A stretch of DNA of 64,000 bases, taken from the NCBI GenBank assembly GCA_045631225.1, contig JAZQUG010000001.1, forward strand, positions 1-64,000. The letters run 5' to 3'. This document shows, in pieces, positions 24,757-33,357 of this stretch. This DNA is from Fimenecus sp045631225 (GTDB lineage: Bacteria > Bacillota > Clostridia > Oscillospirales > Acutalibacteraceae). The position numbers and the translations under genes are program-made. Numbering within the stretch: position 1 is the stretch's first letter; each line of letters begins with the position of its first letter. The notes beneath the pieces were generated by a model, which did not search any database, had not been told where the DNA came from, and saw nothing but the letters and a program-made list of their open reading frames with translations.

Positions 24757-26148
24757 ATGAAAAACGAAATAATCAATTTAAGAAAGAATGTTTATCGTTC
24801 GACGTCCATAATGTTCGTTGTTCAGCTTTTCGGGGCATTGGGTGCGGGTTTCTTTTTTGTAATACAGAATTTGTTTGGTGTTGAACATATTCTTGACGCA
24901 GCTGAAAAAGGTAATGAACAGATTTTGTGGTTTATACTTTTTTGGGCAACTGACTTTTTCTTTATTGCATTTACAACAGTAACCTGTTATTTAATTGCAG
25001 GCTTACCTGCAGTTGCACCATCATTGGCTTTGAGTATATATTTCTGCCATTTTGCAGGAAATCCTGTACCGGCAAACCAAATGTATGTGGCTTATTTCGC
25101 AACACCGCTTAATAATGGCGGTGGCGCAAATATCGGATATATGGGTTATTTGATAATGGCAATTGCATTGTCCTTGCTTATCAAGTATCTTTACATAGCA
25201 TGGGATAATATTAAAGAAAATTTAGGCAAAAAACTCGATAAGCCATTGAGTAAAATCAAACTTATTCCTGAAGGCTTTGGTGGAATAGAGCTTCTTGAAC
25301 AAATCGATTTGATTGTTCTTGTTCTTATTCTTCCTGTTGCCTCCTGTGCACTTACATTCTTGCTTATCCGTTACGGAATTCAGTTGCCTTTCAATGCATT
25401 GGGTGAAGCTCTTGTAGAACCACTGACAAATCTTGCAAATTCAAGTGTTGTCCTTTGTGGTATTGTTATGGGACTTATGGTTGGCTTTGACCTTATCGGA
25501 CCTGTTTCTATGGCTGCATTTTCAGTTGCAGTTGCAATGCTTCTTTCAGGTGATGCAAGATTTATGACAATTTATGGTGCTTGTTTTATAAGTCTTGGAT
25601 GGATTCCTCTTTTTGCTATGATATTCCGTGGATTTATCAAGAAAAAGAGCTTTAAACTCGATACTGACGATAATAACCTTGCAATAACAGGACCGATTAA
25701 TGCTTTTTTTGAAAACGTCAAGTTAACAGTTTCATTTTCAATGACAAATGCATACAGAAGTCCACTCACAATTATTCCGGGCTATATGATTGGCTCAGCG
25801 GTAACAGGCCTTTTAGTAGCACTTTTCAAAATTACAAATACTGCATATCTTAACGAGCTTCCGAAATACGGAAACGGATATACATTCCGGGAACTTTTCG
25901 AAATGGGCGAGTATTACATATCATTTACATTGCCACTTCGTTCAGGTGATTGGCTTACTTGCAGAATCCCGCTTTTCTTTATAATTCTTGGTGGTGCTGC
26001 AGTTGGTGGTTTGTTTATTGTAATCTTCCGCCATCTTGCATTTAAAGCTCAGGAAAAGAAGGGAACAAATATTGAAACCGATGGTGATATTGTTCTTGAA
26101 ATGAGAAAATGGGCACAAAAACTTTCTGAAAATCCCAAAGCAGAATAA
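24757..26148 (+). CDS. PTS EIIC-like sugar permease (fructose-type)
   Basis: A 463-aa membrane protein with about ten helices resembling the EIIC domain of fructose-type PTS permeases. The segment GLMVGFDLIGPVSMAAFSVA corresponds to the conserved EIIC loop and helix. TPLNNGGGANIGYMGYL and a late PLRSGDW are also conserved-looking. No EIIA or EIIB domain is fused, and no PTS gene lies nearby, so phosphorylating partners must be encoded elsewhere, or the protein works without them. The start at 24757 has AGGAGA upstream; a longer in-frame reading from 24688 covers the leader hairpin. It is monocistronic. Confidence 0.75.
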   Translation: MKNEIINLRKNVYRSTSIMFVVQLFGALGAGFFFVIQNLFGVEHILDAAEKGNEQILWFILFWATDFFFIAFTTVTCYLIAGLPAVAPSLALSIYFCHFAGNPVPANQMYVAYFATPLNNGGGANIGYMGYLIMAIALSLLIKYLYIAWDNIKENLGKKLDKPLSKIKLIPEGFGGIELLEQIDLIVLVLILPVASCALTFLLIRYGIQLPFNALGEALVEPLTNLANSSVVLCGIVMGLMVGFDLIGPVSMAAFSVAVAMLLSGDARFMTIYGACFISLGWIPLFAMIFRGFIKKKSFKLDTDDNNLAITGPINAFFENVKLTVSFSMTNAYRSPLTIIPGYMIGSAVTGLLVALFKITNTAYLNELPKYGNGYTFRELFEMGEYYISFTLPLRSGDWLTCRIPLFFIILGGAAVGGLFIVIFRHLAFKAQEKKGTNIETDGDIVLEMRKWAQKLSENPKAE

Positions 26149-26155
26149 ATTGCAA

Positions 26156-26185
26156 ACAGCGTGATTTAATATCACGCTGTTTTTA
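26156..26185 (+). terminator. Terminator of the EIIC-like gene
   Basis: ACAGCGTGAT-TTAAT-ATCACGCTGT followed by TTTTAT. Confidence 0.9.
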
Positions 26186-26201
26186 TATGATAATATGAAT
26201 A

Positions 26202-26230
26202 TTGATTTTTTTGCATTAAGGATATATAAT
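26202..26230 (+). promoter_or_regulatory. Predicted promoter of the NifX-like gene
   Basis: -35 TTGATT (26202-26207), 17-bp spacer, -10 TATAAT (26225-26230). Confidence 0.7.
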
Positions 26231-26257
26231 TGACTTGTAATCAAAGGAGTTGATATT

Positions 26258-26641
26258 ATGAAAATCGCAGTAACTTATGAAAATGAACAGGTATTTCAGC
26301 ATTTCGGTCATACAGAAAAATTCAAAATTTACGAAGTGCAGAATGATGAAATAGTAAATATGCAGATTGTAAACACAAATGGTAGTGGCCACGGTGCATT
26401 ATCAGGATTTTTAAAGGATAATGGCGTAGATGTACTTATCTGTGGTGGTATCGGTGGCGGTGCACAGAACGCACTTAAAGAAGTTGGTATTAAATGGTAC
26501 GGTGGAGTAAAAGGTGATTGCAATCAGGCAGTTATCTCATATCTTGTAGGAAAACTTGATTATAACCCTGATGCTAAATGCGACCACCACGACCACGAAC
26601 ACGGCGAAGGACATACATGCGGAGAACACGGCTGTAAATAA
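26258..26641 (+). CDS. NifX/NifB-family (dinitrogenase cofactor fold) protein with His/Cys tail
   Basis: A 127-aa protein whose first 105 residues match the NifX/NafY/MTH1175 fold. It starts KIAVTYENEQVFQHFGHTEKF and contains VDVLICGGIGGGAQNALKE. No nif genes are near, so this is the stand-alone class found in many anaerobes and linked to iron-sulfur or other cofactor handling. The last 22 residues are rich in His and Cys (CDHHDHEHGEGHTCGEHGCK), a probable metal-binding tail. The ribosome binding site is AAAGGAG. It ends 37 nt before the leucine-rich protein gene, and no terminator is visible between them. Confidence 0.87.
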   Translation: MKIAVTYENEQVFQHFGHTEKFKIYEVQNDEIVNMQIVNTNGSGHGALSGFLKDNGVDVLICGGIGGGAQNALKEVGIKWYGGVKGDCNQAVISYLVGKLDYNPDAKCDHHDHEHGEGHTCGEHGCK

Positions 26642-26678
26642 ATGTAAAATGATTTACAAAAATTACGGAGATGATTTT

Positions 26679-27806
26679 ATGAAAAGAATCAGTAAAGCTC
26701 TTTCAGTTATTTTGTCCTTAATGATGATAATCTTTTCAATTCCATTAACTGTAAATGCAGAAACAGTAACAGGAGCTTGTGGAGATAACCTTATCTGGAC
26801 TTTTGACAATTCTACATATGTGCTGACCATTTCAGGTGCAGGTGCTATGAATAATTTTACATCAGGCAATTGTCCTTGGAATTCGCATAAAAATGAAATA
26901 AAGGAAGTTTGTATTGCTGATGGTGTCACAACAATAGGCAATTATGCATTTGCGAACTGTACAAACCTTGAAAGTGTAGCAATTCCTGAGAGTGTGACAA
27001 CAATAGGCATTGGTTCATTTTCTTATTGCCAGAATCTTGAAGCGATAACAATACCTGATAGTGTAACTTTAATCAATCTCGGTGCATTCTCATATTGTTA
27101 CAGTCTCGAAGCTATAGTAGTTGATAGCACTAATCAATATTATTCAAGTGATGAGTATGGTGTGCTTTTCAACAAGGACAAAACATCTCTTATACAGTAT
27201 CCTATAGGTAATTCAAGAGCTGATTATACTGTTCCTGATGGTGTTGTAACAATTGGTGATATATCATTTGCTTATTCTCAGAATCTTGTATCAGTAACCA
27301 TTTCTGACGGTGTAACAAAAATTGGCGATGGTGCATTTGCTTATGGCGATAGCTTTGCAAATATAACAATCCCTGATAGTGTAAAAATAATCGGTGGTGC
27401 AGCATTTGATTATTGTGAGGACTTTACAGATGTATATTATTCAGGTTCAGCAGAAGAGTGGAATGAAATATCGATAAATAATTTTAATGAATATCTTTTT
27501 AATGCAAAGGTTTATTATAATTATCACGAGCATGCTTATAGTTCGGTTATAATTGCACCAACTTGTACAGAACAAGGTTATGCAACATATACCTGCGACT
27601 GCGGTGACAGCTATGTTGAATATGCAGATGCAATCGGACATAAAGATGTTCACAATGACGGAATATGTGATAATTGTGAAACACAACTATGTGACCACAC
27701 TTGTCATAAAGAGGGAATAACAGGCTTCTTCTGGAGAATAGTCAATGTGTTTAATATGCTTTTCGGCTTAAATAAAACTTGTGGTTGTGGTGTAGCGCAT
27801 TATTGA
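26679..27806 (+). CDS. Secreted BspA-like leucine-rich repeat protein
   Basis: A 375-aa exported protein. The signal peptide is MKRISKALSVILSLMMIIFS with cleavage near VNAE. The body holds Treponema/BspA-type LRR_5 repeats, such as GVTTIGNYAFANCTNLESVA, repeated about every 23 residues with a DGVLFNKDKT-type interruption. The C-terminal part has a Cys-rich module (PTCTEQGYATYTCDCG and CDNCETQLCDHTC). It ends with an amphipathic tail, GFFWRIVNVFNMLFG, plus CGCG. The start at 26679 has GGAG 8 nt upstream. A similar signal, module and tail recur in the protein at 57934. Likely surface adhesion or binding; partner unknown. Confidence 0.88.
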   Translation: MKRISKALSVILSLMMIIFSIPLTVNAETVTGACGDNLIWTFDNSTYVLTISGAGAMNNFTSGNCPWNSHKNEIKEVCIADGVTTIGNYAFANCTNLESVAIPESVTTIGIGSFSYCQNLEAITIPDSVTLINLGAFSYCYSLEAIVVDSTNQYYSSDEYGVLFNKDKTSLIQYPIGNSRADYTVPDGVVTIGDISFAYSQNLVSVTISDGVTKIGDGAFAYGDSFANITIPDSVKIIGGAAFDYCEDFTDVYYSGSAEEWNEISINNFNEYLFNAKVYYNYHEHAYSSVIIAPTCTEQGYATYTCDCGDSYVEYADAIGHKDVHNDGICDNCETQLCDHTCHKEGITGFFWRIVNVFNMLFGLNKTCGCGVAHY

Positions 27807-27823
27807 TTTAATATATAAATATT

Positions 27824-27852
27824 TGACGGGGTCGTAGGGCTCCGTCATTTTT
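27824..27852 (+). terminator. Terminator of the leucine-rich protein gene
   Basis: TGACGG and CCGTCA stem with an intervening GGTCGTAGGGCT loop, then TTTTTA. Confidence 0.7.
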
Positions 27853-27913
27853 ATGTGTTTGTATTCAAATTATAATTTGTCGGGGAGATTAAATTTTTAT
27901 ATACAATCGGTAG

Positions 27914-27938
27914 GGCGGGGTCTTGACCCCGCCGTTTT
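27914..27938 (+). repeat. GC-rich palindrome with T-run (dispersed repeat or second terminator)
   Basis: GGCGGGGT-CTTG-ACCCCGCC followed by GTTTTAT. It stands out in GC from its AT-rich surroundings and resembles the groESL terminator hairpin, so it may be one member of a dispersed family. Confidence 0.65.
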
Positions 27939-27967
27939 ATTAGTCATTATTATCTTCAAAATAGTGT

Positions 27968-27996
27968 TTGACAAATGTATTTTGAAGTGATATTTT
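27968..27996 (+). promoter_or_regulatory. Predicted promoter of the gene at 28020
   Basis: -35 TTGACA (27968-27973), 17-bp spacer, -10 TATTTT (27991-27996). Confidence 0.55.
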
Positions 27997-28019
27997 AAAA
28001 GTAAAAAGGAGGCGTAATT

Positions 28020-29234
28020 ATGAAGAGAACTCTTTTACAAAAAATATCAAATGTTTCATTTTATATTTTGCTAATTGTTTCTTGTTACTTAGCGTCGTGT
28101 TCTACATTTGCTCGGTGGGATGATTATGCAACATTATTAAACTTCACCAGATATGCGTTGATTTTCTTTTCAGGATTTTTCCACCATGTTTCATATAAAT
28201 ATAATTCCTTATGGATTTTAAGTGCAATCATACTTGTATTACACGGAATAACTGCCGCTATTTTTTCTGTTGTAAATGAAGGGATGCTTATATTTGAAAT
28301 TATTGTTTTTGTAATACTGTTAATTGCTCATTTTCTTTCTTGTGGAAAATTTGATGGTGAAATAAAAATTCACGAGTTTGATGTTAAAAGAGAAGATGGC
28401 AAATATGTAAAAGTATCTTTTAAAGAAAAAATACCCAACAGTTCAGTTGGAATAGATGTAAAAACCATATTAAAAGAAATTCTTATAAGTATTTTAATAT
28501 TGTTTATTGTTCTTGTGTTTTTAGCAGTTGCTTGGATGGTGCTGGTGGTAGTTGAGAGCAAAACAGATCATAAGAAAGAATTAAAGGATTTGCCTACTGA
28601 AATAGTATCACAAGAATATTTTGCTGAGTTTGATTCAAGTGACTATATAAGACTTGAATGGGATAGTTTATATATCGAGAAAGACAACTGTTATTATAAT
28701 AATGATGGAGAATATATTGTTGTATCAGAGCCAACAAGAATGATATCTGAAACAGGCAAAGCTACTGAAGGTACTTATTGGCAGATGGGTGACAACAAAA
28801 ACTTTATAACAAAGCTTGTTGATGAGGACTTTGGCAACTGGACAAGAGCATATTATATGCGCAAGGATTGTGTTTTGCCAAATGAAAACAATAAAATTAT
28901 AAAAGTAACAACTCGACATGATGGAGAGTTTAATTTCAGTGAAAAGCAAATTGGCTATATTAAAAAGTTGATTAAAAACTTTGATAATGATTTAATAGTC
29001 AAACCCGAAACCGATTTTTTAAATGAAAATGGCTTTTTAGATGATTACGATTTAGTCTTCTGTTTTGAAGGAATTGATGATATACGTCTTACTTGTTGTA
29101 GTATTGTAAAAGAGAAAAATGGTCAATGGTATTTTTATAATGATTATTATCAATATAACGGAGAAGTTAGGTTTTATGATTTAGAAGAACTACCACAGGA
29201 TATTTGTGACACAATAAATGAATCATTAAAATAA
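28020..29234 (+). CDS. Membrane protein of unknown function
   Basis: A 404-aa protein that I do not recognise. Three or four hydrophobic segments fill residues 10-110. A short soluble loop (about 115-150), one strong helix near 160-185 (ILISILILFIVLVFLAVAWM) and a soluble C-terminal domain of about 215 residues rich in Asp, Asn and Tyr follow. No catalytic motif is evident. Base composition is more AT-rich and codon use less biased than its neighbours, which could reflect low expression or recent acquisition. The ribosome binding site AAGGAGGCG is strong. It is monocistronic, bounded by a promoter and a terminator. Confidence 0.8.
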   Translation: MKRTLLQKISNVSFYILLIVSCYLASCSTFARWDDYATLLNFTRYALIFFSGFFHHVSYKYNSLWILSAIILVLHGITAAIFSVVNEGMLIFEIIVFVILLIAHFLSCGKFDGEIKIHEFDVKREDGKYVKVSFKEKIPNSSVGIDVKTILKEILISILILFIVLVFLAVAWMVLVVVESKTDHKKELKDLPTEIVSQEYFAEFDSSDYIRLEWDSLYIEKDNCYYNNDGEYIVVSEPTRMISETGKATEGTYWQMGDNKNFITKLVDEDFGNWTRAYYMRKDCVLPNENNKIIKVTTRHDGEFNFSEKQIGYIKKLIKNFDNDLIVKPETDFLNENGFLDDYDLVFCFEGIDDIRLTCCSIVKEKNGQWYFYNDYYQYNGEVRFYDLEELPQDICDTINESLK

Positions 29235-29246
29235 ATACAAAGAAAA

Positions 29247-29277
29247 AACGGACATCAAAACGATGTCCGTTAATTTT
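29247..29277. terminator. Bidirectional terminator between convergent genes
   Basis: AACGGACATC-AAAAC-GATGTCCGTT. T-rich on both exits, serving the unknown membrane protein and rpmB. Confidence 0.85.
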
Positions 29278-29295
29278 CATGAATTAGCTTTTGAA

Positions 29296-29484
29296 TTAAA
29301 CTGCTCTTTCAACCTTACCTGAGCGAAGGCAACGAGTGCAAGCATAAACTCTCTTAGGAGAGCCGTTTACAACTGCCTTAACTCTCTTAACGTTTGGCTT
29401 CCATGTTCTGTTTGAACGTCTGTGTGAGTGAGAAACCTTAATACCGAAAGCTACGTCTTTACCACAATATTCGCATTTTGCCAT
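29296..29484 (-). CDS. rpmB: 50S ribosomal protein L28
   Basis: A 62-aa ribosomal protein. It opens MAKCEYCGKDVAFG and contains SHSHRRSNRTWKPNVK and ACTRCLRSG; the CxxC pairs make this the zinc-binding (C+) form. The start at 29484 follows GGAGGTGCC; a 13-codon upstream extension in frame covers that site and is rejected. Monocistronic, divergent from recA. Confidence 0.97.
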   Translation of the reverse strand: MAKCEYCGKDVAFGIKVSHSHRRSNRTWKPNVKRVKAVVNGSPKRVYACTRCLRSGKVERAV

Positions 29485-29609
29485 TTCAAAGGCACCTCCT
29501 TGTATACGGGGATAAATAATCAAATTACAACAAGAGACATTGTAACAGAAACTTTATCATTTTGCAAGTGTTTTTTCAAAAATATTTTAAATAAATTAAA
29601 GAAAAATAC

Positions 29610-29638
29610 TTGCATTTTGTAAATGAATGATATATAAT
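29610..29638 (+). promoter_or_regulatory. Predicted recA promoter
   Basis: -35 TTGCAT (29610-29615), 17-bp spacer, -10 TATAAT (29633-29638). Confidence 0.85.
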
Positions 29639-29647
29639 ACATTCAAA

Positions 29648-29661
29648 CGAACATTTGTGCG
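29648..29661 (+). promoter_or_regulatory. LexA (SOS) box of recA
   Basis: CGAACATTTGTGCG matches the Gram-positive LexA box CGAAC-N4-GTTCG with one mismatch in the right arm. It overlaps the predicted transcription start, as expected for SOS repression. Confidence 0.85.
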
Positions 29662-29678
29662 ATAGCGAGGTAATAAAA

Positions 29679-30779
29679 ATGGCTGATAAAAAGAAAGCAC
29701 TTGAAACTGCATTATTGCAAATAGAAAAGAATTATGGTAAAGGTGCCGTTATGCGTCTTGGTGAAAATAGCTCACTTAATGTTGAAGCTATTTCAACCGG
29801 TTCAATTTCACTTGACCATGCAACAGGTATCGGTGGACTCCCGAGAGGCAGAATTGTTGAGATTTACGGACCTGAGTCTTCAGGTAAAACAACTCTTGCT
29901 TTACAGGTTGTTGCCGAGGCTCAGAAATTAGGTGGCGAGGCTGCATTTATCGACGCTGAACACGCTCTTGACCCTGAATATGCTGAGGCACTTGGTGTTG
30001 ACATCAATTCACTTCTCGTTTCACAGCCTGACAATGGTGAACAGGCTCATGAAATTGCAGAGGCACTTGCTCGTTCAGGTGCTCTTGATGTAATTATCGT
30101 TGACTCTGTTGCAGCTCTCGTTCCTCGTGCAGAAATTGAGGGTGACATGGGTGACAGCCACGTTGGTCTTCATGCTCGTCTTATGTCACAGGCTCTTCGT
30201 AAGCTTGCAGGTGTAATCAATAAGTCAAATACGGTTGTTATTTTTATTAACCAGCTTCGTGAAAAGGTTGGTGTTGTTTACGGTAATCCTGAGGTTACAA
30301 CAGGTGGTCGTGCACTTAAGTTCTATTCAACTATCCGAATTGATGTTCGTCGTACAGAACAGCTTAAGGGTGCAGGAAATGAGTTTATAGGCTCAAGAAC
30401 AAGAGCGAAGATTGTTAAAAACAAGGTTGCTCCTCCGTTCAAAGAGGCTGAATTCGATATTATGTATGGTGAAGGTATCTCTAAAATCGGCGAAATCGTT
30501 GACCTTGGTGTTAAATTCGATATCCTTAAAAAGAGCGGTGCTTGGTTCTACTATGGTGAACAGCGTCTTGGTCAGGGTAGAGAAAATGTAAAACTTCTCT
30601 TCAAACAGGATGAAGTTCTTGCAAACGATATTGAAAAGCAGATTCGTGAAAAAATGCAGGAAGTTTCAAATACTAAAAAAGGTGTTACTCCGATTGAACA
30701 GCCTGAAATCGTAAAAATTCCAACTACAAGAGCAGCGGCTCGTGCAACACTCGATATTGCAGTTGATGACGACGAATAA
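29679..30779 (+). CDS. recA: Recombinase RecA
   Basis: A 366-aa strand-exchange ATPase and SOS co-protease. It opens MADKKKALETALLQIEKNYG, with Walker A GPESSGKTTL, Walker B VIIVDSVAAL, the L2-region signature and INQLREKVGVVYGNPE. The start at 29679 follows GAGGT; an upstream in-frame form of 8 codons begins in the LexA box and is unlikely. Its stop overlaps the recX start (TAATG). It is the first gene of recA-recX-rimO-pgsA. Confidence 0.99.
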   Translation: MADKKKALETALLQIEKNYGKGAVMRLGENSSLNVEAISTGSISLDHATGIGGLPRGRIVEIYGPESSGKTTLALQVVAEAQKLGGEAAFIDAEHALDPEYAEALGVDINSLLVSQPDNGEQAHEIAEALARSGALDVIIVDSVAALVPRAEIEGDMGDSHVGLHARLMSQALRKLAGVINKSNTVVIFINQLREKVGVVYGNPEVTTGGRALKFYSTIRIDVRRTEQLKGAGNEFIGSRTRAKIVKNKVAPPFKEAEFDIMYGEGISKIGEIVDLGVKFDILKKSGAWFYYGEQRLGQGRENVKLLFKQDEVLANDIEKQIREKMQEVSNTKKGVTPIEQPEIVKIPTTRAAARATLDIAVDDDE

Positions 30780-31405
30780 TGAAACTTGCTGTTAAAGAGG
30801 GGAAAGCCAACAAGATTCATATCTATGTTGACGAAGAATACCGTGCCACTGTTGACAGTGATTATTGGTATTCTGAAAAATACAGAAATTATAAAGAAAT
30901 TAATGAAGAAGAACTGACTGAGTTACTTGACTCGGTCAGTTTTCGTCGTGCTTATAACAAAGGACTTGATTATTTATCCCGCAGACCTTATGGTACAAAG
31001 GAACTCATAAAAAAACTTTGCGAAAAAGGTCATGAAAAAGAAGCATCACAAAAGGCTTGTGAACGACTTCTTGAATTAGGACTTCTTAATGATGAAGAGT
31101 ATGCAAGAATACTTTCTGATGACTTAATTAATCGTAAAAATTATGGTATCAAGCGTGTTAAACAGGAATTGGCTTATCGTGGAATATCAAGGGAAATAAT
31201 AGAAAATACCGTTGATAGTCTTGACAATGATACTGAAAACCGTATTATATTAGTAATCAAGAAAAAATATCTTAATAAATTAGATGACGAAAAAGGCAGA
31301 AAAAGGGCTATTGATGGTCTTATGCGACTTGGATTTTCCTATTCTGATATAAAATCTGCCTTAAATCAGATTGCTGAATTTACAGAGGAAGAATACTATG
31401 AGTAA
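30779..31405 (+). CDS. recX: RecA regulatory protein RecX
   Basis: A 208-aa helical protein that modulates RecA filaments. The RecX repeats are visible as LDYLSRRPYGTKELIKKL (about 62-80), LGLLNDEEYARIL and RGISREIIENTV. It starts on the recA stop codon, so its translation is coupled. Genetic placement directly after recA is typical. Confidence 0.93.
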   Translation: MKLAVKEGKANKIHIYVDEEYRATVDSDYWYSEKYRNYKEINEEELTELLDSVSFRRAYNKGLDYLSRRPYGTKELIKKLCEKGHEKEASQKACERLLELGLLNDEEYARILSDDLINRKNYGIKRVKQELAYRGISREIIENTVDSLDNDTENRIILVIKKKYLNKLDDEKGRKRAIDGLMRLGFSYSDIKSALNQIAEFTEEEYYE

Positions 31406-32723
31406 AAAAGTTGGAATGATTTCATTAGGTTGTCCTAAAAACCAGGTTGATGCTGAAATAATGCTTTCAAAACTTCAGAATGGTGGCTTCGAAATTGTAA
31501 GTGACCCTGCTGAGGCTGATGTTGTTATTGTAAATACCTGTGGTTTTATTGAAGATGCAAAGCGTGAATCAATCGAAAATATCCTTGATATGGTTTCATA
31601 TAAGGAAGATTGTGAAAACCTTAAAGTCCTTGTAACAGGTTGCCTTGCAGAAAGATATCAGGCAGAAATTTTTAAGGAAATTCCTGAAACCGATGCTGTA
31701 ATCGGTATCGGTGCAAATGAAGATATCTGTGAAATCTGCAACAGAATCATAGATGGTGAAAAAGTTGAGTCATTCCCACCAAAAACAGACCTTAAAATTG
31801 AGGGTGACAGAATTCTTACAACACCTCCATATTCAGCATACCTTAAAATTGCTGAAGGTTGTTCAAATCACTGTACATACTGTGCTATCCCGTCTATCCG
31901 TGGTTCGTTCCGTAGTCGTCCAAGTGAAAGTATCCTTAAAGAGGCACAGAAGCTTGCAAGTGAGGGTGTAAAGGAACTTGTTGTTGTTGCACAGGATACA
32001 ACACGATATGGTGAGGATTTATATGGTAAAAATGCCCTTGTGCCATTGTTAAAAGCACTCTCAATGGTAGATGGAATCGAATGGATTCGTCTTCTTTACC
32101 TTTACCCTGAAAGAATTGACGATGCACTTATTGATGAAATCGCAAATAACGAAAAAATCGTAAAATATATGGATATTCCACTTCAGCATTGTAACAAAAA
32201 TGTGCTGAAAAGAATGAATAGACATGGTGACAGAGAGAGCCTTACAGAACTTCTCAATAAAATCCGTGAAAAAATCGATGGTGTTACAATCCGTACAACA
32301 TTTATTGCAGGTTTTCCGGGAGAAACAAAGGAAGAATTCAATGAACTCTGCGAATTTGTTGATGAAATGCGATTCGAAAGAATGGGCTGTTTTGCTTATT
32401 CTGAGGAAGAGGGTACACCTGCTGCAAAGCTTGACGGCATGATGGATTTTGAAATTCGTCAGGAAAGAGCAGATATTATCAATGAACGACAGAATATGAT
32501 TCTTGATGAAATCAATGATTCATTAATTGATAATATTCTTCCGACAATTGTTGAGGGATATGACCCATATACAGATTCATATTATGGCAGAACATATATG
32601 GATGCGCCTGAAATTGATACTCAGATTTATTTTACCTGTGGATTTGAACTTGATGACGGTGAAATTGTAGATGTAAATGTAATAAACGTCATCGACGGAG
32701 AATTGACAGGAGAAGTTGTATGA
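31398..32723 (+). CDS. rimO: Ribosomal protein S12 methylthiotransferase
   Basis: A 441-aa radical-SAM enzyme that adds a methylthio group to the conserved Asp of ribosomal protein S12. The N-terminal UPF0004 domain starts ISLGCPKNQVDAEIM, with cluster-ligand cysteines in this motif, NTCGF and TGCLAERY. The radical-SAM motif is CSNHCTYC, followed by IRGSFRSRP. A C-terminal TRAM-like region ends the protein. The start at 31398 overlaps recX by 8 nt and has AGAGGAAG upstream. RimO rather than MiaB is favoured by GCPKNQVDAE. Confidence 0.97.
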   Translation: MSKKVGMISLGCPKNQVDAEIMLSKLQNGGFEIVSDPAEADVVIVNTCGFIEDAKRESIENILDMVSYKEDCENLKVLVTGCLAERYQAEIFKEIPETDAVIGIGANEDICEICNRIIDGEKVESFPPKTDLKIEGDRILTTPPYSAYLKIAEGCSNHCTYCAIPSIRGSFRSRPSESILKEAQKLASEGVKELVVVAQDTTRYGEDLYGKNALVPLLKALSMVDGIEWIRLLYLYPERIDDALIDEIANNEKIVKYMDIPLQHCNKNVLKRMNRHGDRESLTELLNKIREKIDGVTIRTTFIAGFPGETKEEFNELCEFVDEMRFERMGCFAYSEEEGTPAAKLDGMMDFEIRQERADIINERQNMILDEINDSLIDNILPTIVEGYDPYTDSYYGRTYMDAPEIDTQIYFTCGFELDDGEIVDVNVINVIDGELTGEVV

Positions 32724-33310
32724 AATTAAATCTCCCGAATATTATAACAGTTGCAAGAATTATCATTACACCGGTATTTTTGGCAGTAATTCTGATGGAT
32801 TCATTAACGCATAGGTTTTTAATAGCGTGTATTATATTCACAATTGCCTCAATAAGTGATGCACTTGACGGTCATCTTGCAAGAAAAAATAATCAGATAA
32901 CGAACTTTGGTAAGTTTTTAGACCCGATTGCTGATAAGGTGCTTACAACATCAGCGTTATTAGCGTTTATGTCAATGGGACTTTGTAATATCTGGATTGT
33001 GATGGTTGTTCTTACTCGTGAATTTGCAATTGCATCGGTCAGAATGATTGCTGCAACAAACGGAGTTGTAATACCTGCGAATATCTGGGGTAAAATCAAG
33101 ACTATAAGTCAGATGGTATTTACAATCTTAATTATGCTTTTAGGTGAAGTGTATTATATAGTTGAAAAATCACACACAGATTTGTTTGCAAAATTACCTG
33201 ATTTATCGCTCATTTCTAACGGATTGTTGTGGGTGACCGGAATTCTTACTGTAATTTCAGGCTGGATTTATCTTAATGAAAGTAAAAAAATAATTGATTT
33301 CACAAAATAA
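32720..33310 (+). CDS. pgsA: CDP-diacylglycerol-glycerol-3-phosphate 3-phosphatidyltransferase
   Basis: A 196-aa membrane enzyme of phosphatidylglycerol synthesis. The CDP-alcohol phosphotransferase motif is complete: DALDGHLAR, eight residues, G-x3-D-x3-D in NFGKFLDPIADK. It overlaps rimO by 4 nt (ATGA). pgsA near recA/rimO is common in Firmicutes. Confidence 0.96.
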   Translation: MKLNLPNIITVARIIITPVFLAVILMDSLTHRFLIACIIFTIASISDALDGHLARKNNQITNFGKFLDPIADKVLTTSALLAFMSMGLCNIWIVMVVLTREFAIASVRMIAATNGVVIPANIWGKIKTISQMVFTILIMLLGEVYYIVEKSHTDLFAKLPDLSLISNGLLWVTGILTVISGWIYLNESKKIIDFTK

Positions 33311-33339
33311 TTGCATTTTGTAAATTTATGTGGTAGAAT
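33311..33339 (+). promoter_or_regulatory. Predicted promoter of the cysE-cysS T-box transcript
   Basis: -35 TTGCAT (33311-33316), 17-bp spacer, -10 TAGAAT (33334-33339), starting just after the pgsA stop. Confidence 0.7.
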
Positions 33340-33357
33340 ACATAATATATTATTAAA

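Noticed and set aside
26258..26641. Nitrogen fixation locus
   Set aside because: Only a stand-alone NifX-fold protein is present; no nifH, D, K, E or B genes are in the window.
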